Shown: positions 35,558 to 44,905, counted from the stretch's first letter. The stretch: 64,000 nucleotides of DNA from QYQL01 sp041674265 (GCA_041674265.1 JBAYWC010000002.1:8559-72558), one strand, 5' to 3'. Translations and numbers: made by a program. Notes: generated by a model not told the origin, from the sequence alone.

Positions 35558-37801
35558 ATGACCAAGCTGCCCACCATCATCTACACGAAGACCGACGAAG
35601 CGCCCGCTCTCGCCACCTGTTCCCTGCTGCCGATCATCCAGGCATTCACGAAGCACGCGGGGATTTCGGTGGAAGCACGCGACATCTCGCTCGCCGGACG
35701 CATCATCGCCAATTTTCCCGAATTCCTCTCCGATGACCAAAAGATCGGCGACGCTCTCGCCGAACTCGGCGCCCTCACGCTCCAACCCGAGGCGAACATC
35801 ATCAAGCTCCCGAATATCAGCGCCTCCGTCCCGCAGCTCAAGGCCGCGGTCGCCGAGCTTCAGAAAAAAGGCTACAAGCTCCCCGGCTATCCCGAGGCCC
35901 CGGAGACCAACGCCGGGCAGGAAATCAAGGCCCGCTACGGCAAGGTCATGGGCAGCGCGGTGAATCCCGTCCTCCGCGAGGGGAATTCCGACCGCCGCGC
36001 GCCGAAGGCGGTGAAGGAATACGCCCGCAAGCACCCGCACCCGATGGGCGCCTGGTCGCCCGACTCGAAAACGGCGGTCGGCACGATGGGTGGGAACGAC
36101 TTTTTCTCGAATGAAAAATCCGTGACCGTCCCCGAAGCCACGGGCGTCCGGATCGAATTCGTGGCCGCCGATGGCGCGACCACCGTCCTCAGGGACAAAA
36201 TCCCGCTCAAGGCCGGAGAGATCCTCGACGGCACATTCCTGAGCAAGAAGGCGCTTGTCGCATTCATCGAAAAGGAAATCGCCAGGGCCAAAACCGAGGG
36301 CGTCCTTTTCTCCGTCCACCTGAAAGCCACGATGATGAAGGTCTCCGATCCGATCATCTTCGGCCATGTCGTGAAGGTTTTCTTCAAGGACCTCATCGCC
36401 AAGCACGCCACCGTCATCCGGTCACTCGGCGTGGACTTCAACAACGGGTTCGGGGATTTTCTCGCCAAGATCCAGACGCTCCCCGCCGGCAAGCGGGCCG
36501 AAATCGAATCCGATCTGAAAGCGACCCTCGCGGAGCGCCCGGCCCTCGCCATGGTGAATTCCGACAAGGGCATCACCAACCTCCACGTTCCGAGCGACGT
36601 GATCGTGGATGCCTCGATGCCCGCGATGATTCGCGCCTCCGGACGGATGTGGAATGCCGCCGGCAAGGCGCAGGATACCCTCGCCGTCATCCCCGACAGC
36701 AGCTACGCCGGGGTTTACCAGGCGACGATCGATTTTTGCAAAAAGAACGGCGCGCTCGATCCCCGCACGATCGGCTCGGTCTCCAACGTCGGACTCATGG
36801 CACAAGCCGCCGAAGAATACGGCTCCCACAACAAAACATTCGAAATTCCGGCGGACGGAACCGTCCGCGTGATTGCAAAGGCGGAAGGCGGAAGGATGAA
36901 GGATGAAGTTTTAATGGAGCACTCCGTGGAGAAAGGGGACATCTGGCGCGCCTGCCAGGCCAAGGATGCGCCCATCCGCGATTGGGTGAAGCTGGCCGTC
37001 GCCCGCGCCCGCGCCACGGATACACCCGCTGTCTTCTGGCTCGACGAACGCCGCGCCCACGACGCGCAGATCATCGCCAAAGTCAAAACCTGCCTCGCCG
37101 ACCACGACACGTCCGGCCTCGATCTCCACATCCTCCCGCCCGCCGAAGCCTGCCAGTTCAGCCTCGCCCGCATGGTGGAAGGCAAAGACACGATCTCCGT
37201 CACCGGCAACGTCCTGCGCGATTATTTGACCGACCTCTTCCCGATTCTCGAGCTCGGCACCAGCGCCAAGATGCTCTCCATTGTCCCGCTCATGAACGGC
37301 GGCGGGCTCTTCGAAACCGGCGCCGGCGGCTCCGCCCCGAAACACGTGCAGCAATTCGTCGCGGAAAACTACCTGCGCTGGGACTCGCTCGGCGAATTCT
37401 TCGCCCTCGCCCCATCGCTCGAACACATCAGCGAAACATTCAAGCTTCCCAAGGCCAAAATCCTCGCCGACACCCTCGACGCCGCCACCGGAAAATTCCT
37501 CGAAAACGACCGCTCCCCCGGACGCAAACTCGGCACCACCGACAACCGCGGCAGCCACTTCTATCTCGCCCTCTACTGGGCCCAGGCCCTCGCCGCTCAG
37601 GACAAAGACGCCGAATTGAAAAAGAGATTCACCCCGATCGCCGGCCAACTCACCGCAAACGAACGAACGATCGCAAACGAGCTTCTCGCCGTCCAAGGCA
37701 AACCGGTGGACATCGGCGGATATTACCGGCCGGACGACAACCTGGCATCCGCCGCCATGCGCCCAAGCCCGACCTTCAACGCGATCCTGGCCGGGCTGTA
37801 A
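35558..37801 (+). CDS. icd: monomeric NADP-dependent isocitrate dehydrogenase
   Basis: TCA-cycle enzyme of the large monomeric type, 747 residues (family about 740). Characteristic blocks include PTIIYTKTDEAPALAT at the start, GNDFFSNEKSVT, SVNFNNG-like LGVDFNNGFGDF, ASMPAMIRASGRMWN, LDERRAHDAQII and GKLGTTDNRGSHFYLALYW-like KLGTTDNRGSHFYLALYW. It is not related to the homodimeric E. coli enzyme. A short G/A-rich repeat at about 36878-36908 adds about five residues (AEGGRMKDE) in a surface region, in frame. Confidence 0.96.
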   Translation: MTKLPTIIYTKTDEAPALATCSLLPIIQAFTKHAGISVEARDISLAGRIIANFPEFLSDDQKIGDALAELGALTLQPEANIIKLPNISASVPQLKAAVAELQKKGYKLPGYPEAPETNAGQEIKARYGKVMGSAVNPVLREGNSDRRAPKAVKEYARKHPHPMGAWSPDSKTAVGTMGGNDFFSNEKSVTVPEATGVRIEFVAADGATTVLRDKIPLKAGEILDGTFLSKKALVAFIEKEIARAKTEGVLFSVHLKATMMKVSDPIIFGHVVKVFFKDLIAKHATVIRSLGVDFNNGFGDFLAKIQTLPAGKRAEIESDLKATLAERPALAMVNSDKGITNLHVPSDVIVDASMPAMIRASGRMWNAAGKAQDTLAVIPDSSYAGVYQATIDFCKKNGALDPRTIGSVSNVGLMAQAAEEYGSHNKTFEIPADGTVRVIAKAEGGRMKDEVLMEHSVEKGDIWRACQAKDAPIRDWVKLAVARARATDTPAVFWLDERRAHDAQIIAKVKTCLADHDTSGLDLHILPPAEACQFSLARMVEGKDTISVTGNVLRDYLTDLFPILELGTSAKMLSIVPLMNGGGLFETGAGGSAPKHVQQFVAENYLRWDSLGEFFALAPSLEHISETFKLPKAKILADTLDAATGKFLENDRSPGRKLGTTDNRGSHFYLALYWAQALAAQDKDAELKKRFTPIAGQLTANERTIANELLAVQGKPVDIGGYYRPDDNLASAAMRPSPTFNAILAGL

Positions 37802-37929
37802 ACCCGCCCCCCCCCTGGCTGCGCGAGGAAACGGCCAAGGCCGGGGAGCTCCTTGCCCTGAAGTTTTCCAAGCCGGGTTTCTATCGCAACAGACGAATGG
37901 TTCCAATGTGCGAAGCGGATCGCTCAGAT

Positions 37930-38101
37930 ACCGGCTGAGGAAAAAGCCTCCAATTCCGAGAACCAGACAAAGAACAATGCCGGGCGAGATCCAGCGCGCG
38001 ACATGGCTCTTGCGCCGCTTTTGCAAAACAGGGCTCTCCGCATCTGAAAATGGGGAGATGATCGGATTCCCTCCGGGGTCGCTTGGTTGGTTGTCCTGCA
38101 T
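37930..38101 (-). pseudogene. truncated membrane-anchored protein, N-terminal fragment
   Basis: A frame starting ATG 38101 encodes a soluble head (MQDNQPSDPGGNPIISPFSD), basic residues and one membrane helix (WISPGIVLCLVLGIGGFFLS), then SDPLRTLEPF. Afterwards the frame runs into sequence antisense to the icd end and has no protein-like character. I read this as the 5' end of a gene cut off near 37930. The rest of the gap from 37802 to 38151 holds nothing else I can identify. It follows the pseudouridine synthase gene on the same strand by 50 bases. Confidence 0.45.
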
Positions 38102-38151
38102 CGGAGCGTATGCTGAAGGGATTTCTGGGCCACTTCGCGCTCAAAGGAACA

Positions 38152-38940
38152 TCACAAGCGACAACCGGCAGCGGACGAATCGGGGCTTTTCCTTTCTCCT
38201 GCCGCCAGAAACTTCCGCATGTCTGCAGGCAACCCGCAGGACCACGTCAGTGGGGCTCCGTTCCATTCCAGCGCCAGTTCCGCCGAGTGGAGGGCATGGC
38301 GCGGGAGCAGGAGGCGTTCCGCGAGCGCGGGGGTCCAGCCGGCGCGGATGAATTCCAGATAGCAGTCGGGCGATGGTCCATAGATCTTGTCGCCGACGAC
38401 CGGATGGCCGCGATGGGAGAGATGAACCCGGATCTGGTGGGTCCTGCCGGTGAGCGGTTCGGCGGAGATCAAGGCGAACCGGCCGTCGTGTCGCCCGATG
38501 CGCGACAGGACGCGGAAGCGGGTCCGCGCCGCGGCTCCAGACGGATGCACGGCGCGCTGGAGGTGGATTTTCGACTCGCCGACCTCGCCGAGACGGAGGA
38601 TCGGGGCCTCGACCTCGAACTGGTCTTCCGGCCAGCCGGAGACGATGGCCAGATAGGATTTCTTGATTTTTCCCTCCTGCATGGCCATTGCGGCGGTCCG
38701 GGCCGCGCGGGAGGATTTGGCCACGAGGACGACCCCGCTGGTTTCGCGGTCGAGGCGGTTGATGAGCGAGACCTGGCCGCCGTTCGCGAGCTCGTAGCCC
38801 AGGAGATCCCGGAGCCCGTCCCACAGCGTCCGTGGTCCGCCCGGCTTGGTGGGATGCACCAGCAGTCCGGCCGGCTTGTTCACGCCAAGGAGATCCGGGG
38901 TCTCCCCGAGGATCTCGAAGTCTTCTTGAACGGGATTCAT
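38152..38940 (-). CDS. RluA-family pseudouridine synthase
   Basis: Converts uridine to pseudouridine in rRNA or tRNA; 262 residues from the ATG at 38940. The catalytic motif NRLDRETSGVVLVAK carries the essential aspartate, although the usual first histidine is asparagine. PLTGRTHQIRVHLSHRGHPV and VGDKIYG are typical. No N-terminal S4 domain is present, so it is a short RluA/RluC-like form and the target site cannot be assigned. The frame extends upstream to 39099 only through repeat sequence. Confidence 0.9.
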   Translation of the reverse strand: MNPVQEDFEILGETPDLLGVNKPAGLLVHPTKPGGPRTLWDGLRDLLGYELANGGQVSLINRLDRETSGVVLVAKSSRAARTAAMAMQEGKIKKSYLAIVSGWPEDQFEVEAPILRLGEVGESKIHLQRAVHPSGAAARTRFRVLSRIGRHDGRFALISAEPLTGRTHQIRVHLSHRGHPVVGDKIYGPSPDCYLEFIRAGWTPALAERLLLPRHALHSAELALEWNGAPLTWSCGLPADMRKFLAAGERKSPDSSAAGCRL

Positions 38941-39095
38941 CACATCGCGGCAATGGTGGCGCGTCCAATATGATCCCTTTGCGGAGTGCCCTGCGAACGT
39001 ATTCTTCGGCGGCCCGAGCGGGGGAGGGGCGGACTGCTCCTCTCGGGAAAACCCGGCGCACGCCTGAATCCGGCGAATGCCGCGAATTCCTGTCT

Positions 39096-39125
39096 CCAAA
39101 CGGGAGGGACGCCCGTTCCCCTTGG
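39096..39125. repeat. dispersed palindromic repeat
   Basis: AACGGG/CCCGTT arms around a 7-base loop (39099-39117) in the ACGGGCGTCCCTCCCGTT type, an interspersed element recognised by pattern. It lies between the pseudouridine synthase and the metal transporter operon. Confidence 0.45.
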
Positions 39126-39197
39126 GCTCCGCACCTTTCGGAGAGGCTCCTCCTTTCCGAGGGGCGCCAAAATGGTATTTGACTCCCTTTCATTCAA

Positions 39198-39215
39198 ATG
39201 ATAATTGATTCTCAT
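39198..39215 (+). promoter_or_regulatory. Fur-family operator candidate
   Basis: ATGATAAT-TG-ATTCTCAT is a near-perfect inverted repeat (7 of 8 positions) resembling a Fur/Zur/Mur box. It lies about 70 bases upstream of the metal-binding protein start, in an A/T-rich patch, so metal-dependent repression of the operon is likely. Confidence 0.55.
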
Positions 39216-39286
39216 ATATGGACCGCCGCGCCGGTTGCCGGCGGACGTGCGGCGATCCGTTTCCGACCGCAACCGAAAACACACCC

Positions 39287-40162
39287 ATGAAACCAAAACC
39301 GCCCACCGGTCGCGCCGCGGCCATCGCCGCCGTCTCGTTGCTCTTCGTTTGCGCCGCGAACGCCAAGGCCCTGGAAATCCTCACGTCGTTCTATCCGATG
39401 TATGTGAGCGCCCTGAACGTGGTGGGCGACACGCCCGGCGTGGGCGTGGCCTGCCTGACCCCGCCCATCGTGGGCTGCCTGCACGACTACCAGCTCACGC
39501 CGGGAGACATGAAAAAGATCGCCGGGGCGGACCTCTTTGTCGCCAACGGCGCCGGCATGGAATCGTTCATCGACAAGGCGCTGAAGCAATCCCCCTCGCT
39601 CAAGCTGGTGGATGCCAGCAAGGGCATCAAACTCGCCGGGGACAACCCTCACATCTGGGTCGGGATTTCCGGCGCCATCGAGCAGGTGAAAAACATCGCC
39701 CGCGGGCTGGCGGCGGCCGATCCCGTCCACGCGGAACAATACCGGAAAAACGCGGCGGCCTACGTGGCGAAGCTGAAAACCCTGCGAACCGAAATGCACG
39801 CGGCATTGGACGGATTGAAAAACCGCGGCATCGTCACCTTCCACGAGGCGTTTCCCTACTTTGCCAGCGAGTTCGGCTTGCACATCGCCGGGGTGATCGA
39901 GCGCGAGCCCGGCTCCGAACCCAACGCGAAGGAACTGGCCGACACGGTGGAGACCGTCAAGAAGCTGAAGGTCCGCGCCCTTTTCGCCGAGCCCCAATAT
40001 CCCGCCAAGAGCGCCAAGGTCATCGAGCGCGAGACCGGAGTGCCCGTCAGCATCCTCGACCCCGCCGTCTCGGGCCCGAGAGATCCCGCCGCGGCCCGCG
40101 ACTCCTACCTCGTGACCATGAGGAAAAATCTCGACGTCCTGCGGAAAGCCCTGTCTGAATGA
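39287..40162 (+). CDS. ZnuA/MntA-type metal ABC transporter substrate-binding protein
   Basis: Periplasmic cluster A-I metal receptor, 291 residues from ATG 39287 with a signal peptide ending about residue 25 (AAAIAAVSLLFVCAANAKA). Candidate metal ligands are visible: H in VGCLHDYQLTPGD, H in NPHIWVG, H in TFHEAFPYF and E/D near AEPQYPAKSAK and LDPA. The His-rich loop typical of zinc-specific ZnuA is absent, so manganese or iron are also possible. It is followed by an ATPase and a permease. Confidence 0.88.
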   Translation: MKPKPPTGRAAAIAAVSLLFVCAANAKALEILTSFYPMYVSALNVVGDTPGVGVACLTPPIVGCLHDYQLTPGDMKKIAGADLFVANGAGMESFIDKALKQSPSLKLVDASKGIKLAGDNPHIWVGISGAIEQVKNIARGLAAADPVHAEQYRKNAAAYVAKLKTLRTEMHAALDGLKNRGIVTFHEAFPYFASEFGLHIAGVIEREPGSEPNAKELADTVETVKKLKVRALFAEPQYPAKSAKVIERETGVPVSILDPAVSGPRDPAAARDSYLVTMRKNLDVLRKALSE

Positions 40163-40200
40163 CGGATTGAAGATGGTAATTTTTCCTTCCTGCGCGGAAA

Positions 40201-40233
40201 ATCTGCGGATGGCAAAGAAGGGTATCCGCAGAT
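40201..40233. repeat. hairpin between receptor and ATPase genes
   Basis: ATCTGCGGAT and ATCCGCAGAT form a perfect 10-bp stem with a 13-base loop, followed by CACAGATTTACGCGGATTT. This is the interspersed ATCCGC-AGAT repeat type. It may attenuate transcription into the ATPase gene; that role is inferred. Confidence 0.5.
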
Positions 40234-40273
40234 CACAGATTTACGCGGATTTCCAGAAGGGAACCTGAGGGGA

Positions 40274-41050
40274 ATGCAGACTTCTTCCGATCACCATACG
40301 GGAATTGCCCCCCACCAGTGCGGCCGGTGCTGCACGAACATCGACAAGATCAGCGTCACGCTGGACCGCCATCCGGTCATTGAAGACATTTCCCTGCACC
40401 TTCATTGCGGGGAACTGACCACGGTCGTCGGGCCGAACGGGGCGGGAAAATCCACCCTGCTGCGCGCCCTGCTCGGCGAAGTGCCCCACACGGGAAGCAT
40501 CCACTTTCTGCCCGTCTTCGGGCCGGGGCGCGAGGATGCCCCGTCCATCGGCTATGTTCCGCAGAGCCTGGATTTCGACCGCTTTTCCCCCTGCAGCGTC
40601 TGCGATCTCTTCGCCGCATCCGCCTCGCGATTTCCGGTTCCCCTCGGATGCCGGGGAGGAGTCCGGCAGACCGCCCTTTCCGCATTGGAGGCGGTGGAGG
40701 CCGGCGGGCTCCTGGACCGCAAGCTGGGAAAACTCTCCGGCGGGGAACTCCAGCGTGTCCTGCTGGCCCTGTCCCTGACGCCGGTGCCGAATCTCCTGCT
40801 CCTCGACGAGCCGGTGTCCGGGATCGATCTCCCGGGACGCGAGCTTTTTTACCGCACGGTCTCCGGCCTCCGGCGCCGGTTCGACCTCTCGATCCTGATG
40901 GTCTCGCACGATCTGGCGGGCATCGCGTCCGTGTCCGACCGCATCGTCTTTCTCGACCGCCGCGTGGTTTGTGTCGGCTCCCCCGGGGAGGTCCTGGCCA
41001 ACCGGGACTTCCGGCACGCCTTCGGGCTCGATCTGGAGGATTTGTCATGA
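40274..41050 (+). CDS. metal ABC transporter ATP-binding protein
   Basis: ATPase of the ZnuC/MntB group, 258 residues. Walker A GPNGAGKST, Q-loop YVPQSLDFD, signature LSGGELQRV and Walker B LLLLDEPVSGID are intact, with the switch histidine in VSHDLAGI. The N-terminal 20 residues contain a Cys/His cluster (HHTGIAPHQCGRCC) that could bind metal, an unusual extension. The stop overlaps the permease start by ATGA. Confidence 0.92.
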   Translation: MQTSSDHHTGIAPHQCGRCCTNIDKISVTLDRHPVIEDISLHLHCGELTTVVGPNGAGKSTLLRALLGEVPHTGSIHFLPVFGPGREDAPSIGYVPQSLDFDRFSPCSVCDLFAASASRFPVPLGCRGGVRQTALSALEAVEAGGLLDRKLGKLSGGELQRVLLALSLTPVPNLLLLDEPVSGIDLPGRELFYRTVSGLRRRFDLSILMVSHDLAGIASVSDRIVFLDRRVVCVGSPGEVLANRDFRHAFGLDLEDLS

Positions 41051-41883
41051 GCTTCCTGATCGATCTTCTGGCCAGCCTTCCGTTCGAGTGGGCGCGGTAT
41101 GGGTTCATGCGCAACGCGCTGGTCGCGGTGGCCCTCGTCTCCCCGCTCTTTGGCGTGATGGGAACCCTGGTCGTGAACAACCGGATGGCATTTTTTTCCG
41201 ATGCCATCGGCCATGCGTCCCTGACCGGCCTCGGGCTGGGGATTCTTCTCGGGCTGGCCGACCCCTTGTTGGCGCTTGTCGCCTTCGCGATGCTTCTTGG
41301 CATCGGCATCCTCGCCCTCCATCGGTTCACGCGCTCCGCCATGGACACCATCATTTCCCTCTGCATGTCGTTCAGCGTCGCGCTCGGGGTGGTGCTGCTT
41401 TCCCGCGGGGGAAATTTCAACCGCTACAGCCACTACCTCATCGGGGATTTGCTGAGCATCACGCCGCGGGAAATCGGCTGGCTTTGCCTGACGGCGTTCC
41501 TCGTCGGCGGCGGGCTCCTGCTTTGTTACAACCGCATTCTTCTCGTCGGCCTGAATGAATCCCTCGCCCGCAGCCGGGGGGTGAACACCTGGTGGACACA
41601 GATGTTTTTCGTGTCCTCGATCGTGATGGTTGTCACCATGAACCTCAGTTGGGTCGGCCTCCTGATCATCAATTCGCTGCTGATTCTTCCGGCCGCCGCG
41701 GCCCGCAATATCGCGGGGAACACCCGCCAATACGTCCTGTTCGCCATGACCACAGCCCTCGCTTCGGGGATCTGCGGGCTCCTGATTTCCTATTACGCCG
41801 ACACGGCGAGCGGGGCCACGATCGTCCTCGTCGCGATGGGTTTCTATTTTCTCACGCTCGCGGCCAAGGCCCTGCGGCAGTGA
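41047..41883 (+). CDS. metal ABC transporter permease
   Basis: ABC-3 family permease (ZnuB/MntC), 278 residues with about eight hydrophobic helices. Family features include FFSDAIGHASLTGLGLG near residue 48 and GLLIINSLLILPAAAARNIA near residue 205. The start is coupled to the ATPase stop. It converges with gyrA with 16 bases between stops and no clear terminator. Confidence 0.92.
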   Translation: MSFLIDLLASLPFEWARYGFMRNALVAVALVSPLFGVMGTLVVNNRMAFFSDAIGHASLTGLGLGILLGLADPLLALVAFAMLLGIGILALHRFTRSAMDTIISLCMSFSVALGVVLLSRGGNFNRYSHYLIGDLLSITPREIGWLCLTAFLVGGGLLLCYNRILLVGLNESLARSRGVNTWWTQMFFVSSIVMVVTMNLSWVGLLIINSLLILPAAAARNIAGNTRQYVLFAMTTALASGICGLLISYYADTASGATIVLVAMGFYFLTLAAKALRQ

Positions 41884-41899
41884 GGAGATGTGAAAGAAC

Positions 41900-44458
41900 T
41901 CACGCCTCCCCGCTTTCCTCCTCGTCGTCGTCGCTGACGACCGGGGCGATGGCCTGGAGATTTTCGCCCTCGCGCAGGTCGATGAGCTTCACGCCCTGGG
42001 CATTGCGGCCGGTTTCCCGGATTTCCTGAATCCGGGTGCGGACCATTTTGCCCTTGTTCGTGATGAGCATGAGCTCGTCCGCATCGCGGACCGTGAGGGC
42101 ACCGGCGACGCCGCCGGTTTTCTCGTTGGTCTTCATCGTGATGATCCCCTTGCCGCCGCGGGACTGGACGCGGTATTCCTCGAAGCTGGTGCGCTTGCCG
42201 AGACCGTTCTCGCCGGCGACGAGGAGCTGGGCGTCTTTGTTCACCACGGCTGCGGCGACGATGTAATCGCCTTTTCCGGGGCGGATGCCCCAGACGCCGA
42301 CCGTGTCGCGGCCCTGGTCGCGCATTTCTTCCTCGTGGAAGCGGATGCTCTGGCCTTCATGGGTGATGAGCACGATTTCGTCCTGCCCGCTCGTCATCTT
42401 GCAGTCGATCAGGCGGTCGCCCTCTTCGATCTTGATCGCGATGATCCCGCCCTTGCGGATATTCTTGAAGTCGTTGAGATTGGATTTTTTGACGATGCCG
42501 CTGCGGGTGGCGAAGACGACGTGGAGTTTTTCGTTCCAGGTGTCCTCGTCCGTCTTCTGGCCTTGGACGCGGATGGTGGACGCGATTTTCTCATCGTTGC
42601 GGAGTTCGAGCAGATTGGCGATCGAGCGGCCCTTGCTGGCCCGCGATCCCTCCGGAATTTCAAAAACCCGTTCCACGTAGCAACGTCCGGTCTCGGTGAA
42701 GAACATGAGGTAGTCGTGGGTGGTCGCGGTGAAAAGATATTCGACGAAATCGCTGTCCTCCTCGTTCTCGGATTCGCGGGCGGTCATGCCGATGACTCCC
42801 TTGCCGCCGCGCTTCTGGGCGCGGAACGCGCTGACCAGCGTGCGCTTGATGAACCCGTTGTGGGTGAGTGTGACGATGACTCCGTCGTTGGCGATCAGGT
42901 CTTCGATGGCGATCTCGCCCTCCGCGGGGACGATCTGGGTGCGGCGGGGAGTCGCGAATTTCACCTGCAACGCGCGGAGCTCGTCCTTGATGATCGCGAG
43001 AACGCGTTTTTCCTTCGCGAGGATGTCGAGGAGGTCCTTGATGGTGGCGACCAGAGCGTCGTATTCGTTCTTGATGCTGTCGCGTTCGAGGCCGGTGAGC
43101 TGGTAGAGCCGGAGATCGAGAATGTGACCGACCTGCTTCTCGGAGAATTTGTAGTGGCCGTCCGCGATGCGGGCCTCGTTGCGGATGAGGATGCCGAGCT
43201 TCTCGACGGCTTTCTGCGTCCAGGAGAGCGCGAGAAGCTTTCCCTTCGCGTCATCGCGGTCCCGGGAGTCGCGGATGATTTTGATGAAGTCGTCGATGTT
43301 GGCGAGGGCGATGAGATAGCCCTCCAGTTTCTCGGCCTCGACCTCGGCCTCGTTGAGGAGGAACCGGGTCCGGCGGAGGATGACCTCCCGGCGGTGCTCG
43401 ATGTAGCAATTGATCGCTTCTTTCAGCGAGAGGAGCTTGGGTTTGCCGCGGTCGATCGCCAGCATGTTGACGCTGAACGAGGATTCCAGCGCGGTGTGCT
43501 TGAAAAGGTTGTTGATGATGACCTTCGGGTTTCCGTCGCGCTTGAGCTCGATGACCACCCGCGTGTCTTCAGCGCTTTCGTCGCGCACATCGCTGATGCC
43601 CGTGAGGATCTTCTCGTTCACGAGGTCGGCGATCCGCTTCACCAGATCCGAGCGGTTCACATTGTAGGGGATCTCGGTGACGATGATGCTCTCGCGTCCG
43701 CCCTTGCCCTCCTCGACCGCCACGCGCCCGCGCACCCGCACCTGCCCGCGGCCGGTTTCGAAATACTGGCGGATCCCCGAGGAACCCTGGATGACGCAGC
43801 CGGTCGGGAAATCCGGACCGACGATGTGGGCCATCAGGCCGTCCGTCGTGATATCCGGGTCGTCGATCTGCGCGCAGATTCCGTCGATGCACTCGCCGAG
43901 ATTGTGGGGCGCGATATTCGTCGCCATGCCGACGGCGATGCCTGTGCCGCCATTGACGAGAAGGTTCGGGAATGCGGCGGGAAAAACCGTGGGCTCGGAT
44001 TCCGTCTCGTCGTAGTTCGGGATGAAATCGACGGTCCCCTTGTCCATGTCCGTCATGAGCACCGCGCCGAGATGATCGAGACGGGCCTCGGTATATCGCA
44101 TCGACGCGGGAGGATCCCCTTCGACCGATCCAAAGTTACCCTGTCCGTTGATAAGCATTTCCCGCATCGCCCAGGGCTGGGCCATGTGGACGAGGGTTGG
44201 GTAAATCGCCTGGTCGCCGTGCGGGTGGTATTTGCCCATCGTCTCTCCGACGATCCTCGCGCACTTGAGGTGCTTGCGGGTCGGCTGCACCCCGAGTTCG
44301 TTCATGGCGAAAAGAATCCGGCGCTGGGAGGGCTTCAACCCGTCGCGGGCATCCGGCAGGGCGCGGGAGATGATGACCGACATCGAATAGTCGAGAAACG
44401 ACTTCGACATCTCGTCGGCCACGTTCACCAACTCCACTTTTTCATTTTGCGTATACAT
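41900..44458 (-). CDS. gyrA: DNA gyrase subunit A
   Basis: Breakage-reunion subunit of gyrase, 852 residues. The catalytic tyrosine is in ASMRYTEARL. A GyrA-box-like QKRGGKG lies at the start of the C-terminal beta-pinwheel domain, and the tail is acidic (SDDDEEESGEA). In the quinolone-determining region the sequence reads HPHGDQAIYPT; the positions equal to E. coli Ser83 and Asp87 are Gln and Pro. It is separated from gyrB by a toxin-antitoxin pair on the same strand. Confidence 0.97.
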   Translation of the reverse strand: MYTQNEKVELVNVADEMSKSFLDYSMSVIISRALPDARDGLKPSQRRILFAMNELGVQPTRKHLKCARIVGETMGKYHPHGDQAIYPTLVHMAQPWAMREMLINGQGNFGSVEGDPPASMRYTEARLDHLGAVLMTDMDKGTVDFIPNYDETESEPTVFPAAFPNLLVNGGTGIAVGMATNIAPHNLGECIDGICAQIDDPDITTDGLMAHIVGPDFPTGCVIQGSSGIRQYFETGRGQVRVRGRVAVEEGKGGRESIIVTEIPYNVNRSDLVKRIADLVNEKILTGISDVRDESAEDTRVVIELKRDGNPKVIINNLFKHTALESSFSVNMLAIDRGKPKLLSLKEAINCYIEHRREVILRRTRFLLNEAEVEAEKLEGYLIALANIDDFIKIIRDSRDRDDAKGKLLALSWTQKAVEKLGILIRNEARIADGHYKFSEKQVGHILDLRLYQLTGLERDSIKNEYDALVATIKDLLDILAKEKRVLAIIKDELRALQVKFATPRRTQIVPAEGEIAIEDLIANDGVIVTLTHNGFIKRTLVSAFRAQKRGGKGVIGMTARESENEEDSDFVEYLFTATTHDYLMFFTETGRCYVERVFEIPEGSRASKGRSIANLLELRNDEKIASTIRVQGQKTDEDTWNEKLHVVFATRSGIVKKSNLNDFKNIRKGGIIAIKIEEGDRLIDCKMTSGQDEIVLITHEGQSIRFHEEEMRDQGRDTVGVWGIRPGKGDYIVAAAVVNKDAQLLVAGENGLGKRTSFEEYRVQSRGGKGIITMKTNEKTGGVAGALTVRDADELMLITNKGKMVRTRIQEIRETGRNAQGVKLIDLREGENLQAIAPVVSDDDEEESGEA

Positions 44459-44464
44459 AGGAAA

Positions 44465-44902
44465 TCAGGCTGGGGAGAGGGTTTCGGGAAAGATCGGCAT
44501 CTTCAGCAACTCCGCGGCTTCGCGCATCCGGCGGTCGGTCGTGCAGAGCGGAAAATCCTGGCTGAGGTCGCAGGCGGAGAGATGGATGGCGTCCAGCGTG
44601 CGCAGGGCGACCACGGGGTGGGTTGCCGAGAGAATCCTGTTGGCATTCCGCAAAGTCCGGGTCTCCAGCAACTCCAGTTCGATAACCTCCTCATCCGTCC
44701 AATTCTGGAAAAGTTGCCAGGCTTGCAGCCGCTGGCCCGGGGAGATCCTCCCGGCGCGTTCCTTCGAGAGAAGCGCGGCGGCGACCTCGGAGAAAGCCAG
44801 TTCCGAAGAGCTGATCTGGCGGCCCGTCACCGCGTTCTGAAAAACGGGGCTGTCCGGCTCCGCGACCAGAAGTTTGATAAGAATGCAGGTGTCCAGATAC
44901 AT
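44465..44902 (-). CDS. PIN-domain toxin (VapC-like)
   Basis: Predicted Mg-dependent RNase toxin, 145 residues. PIN acidic residues are present: D4 in MYLDTCIL, E in FSEVAAALL, D in LDAIHLSA and D in CTTDRRMREAA. The gene starts 3 bases after the antitoxin stop and ends 6 bases before the gyrA start codon. Confidence 0.85.
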   Translation of the reverse strand: MYLDTCILIKLLVAEPDSPVFQNAVTGRQISSSELAFSEVAAALLSKERAGRISPGQRLQAWQLFQNWTDEEVIELELLETRTLRNANRILSATHPVVALRTLDAIHLSACDLSQDFPLCTTDRRMREAAELLKMPIFPETLSPA

Positions 44903-44905
44903 AAT

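Noticed and set aside
36911..38101. 396-codon minus-strand frame over the icd 3' end
   Set aside because: Only the first about 57 codons look like protein; the rest is antisense to icd. Only the head is kept as a fragment.
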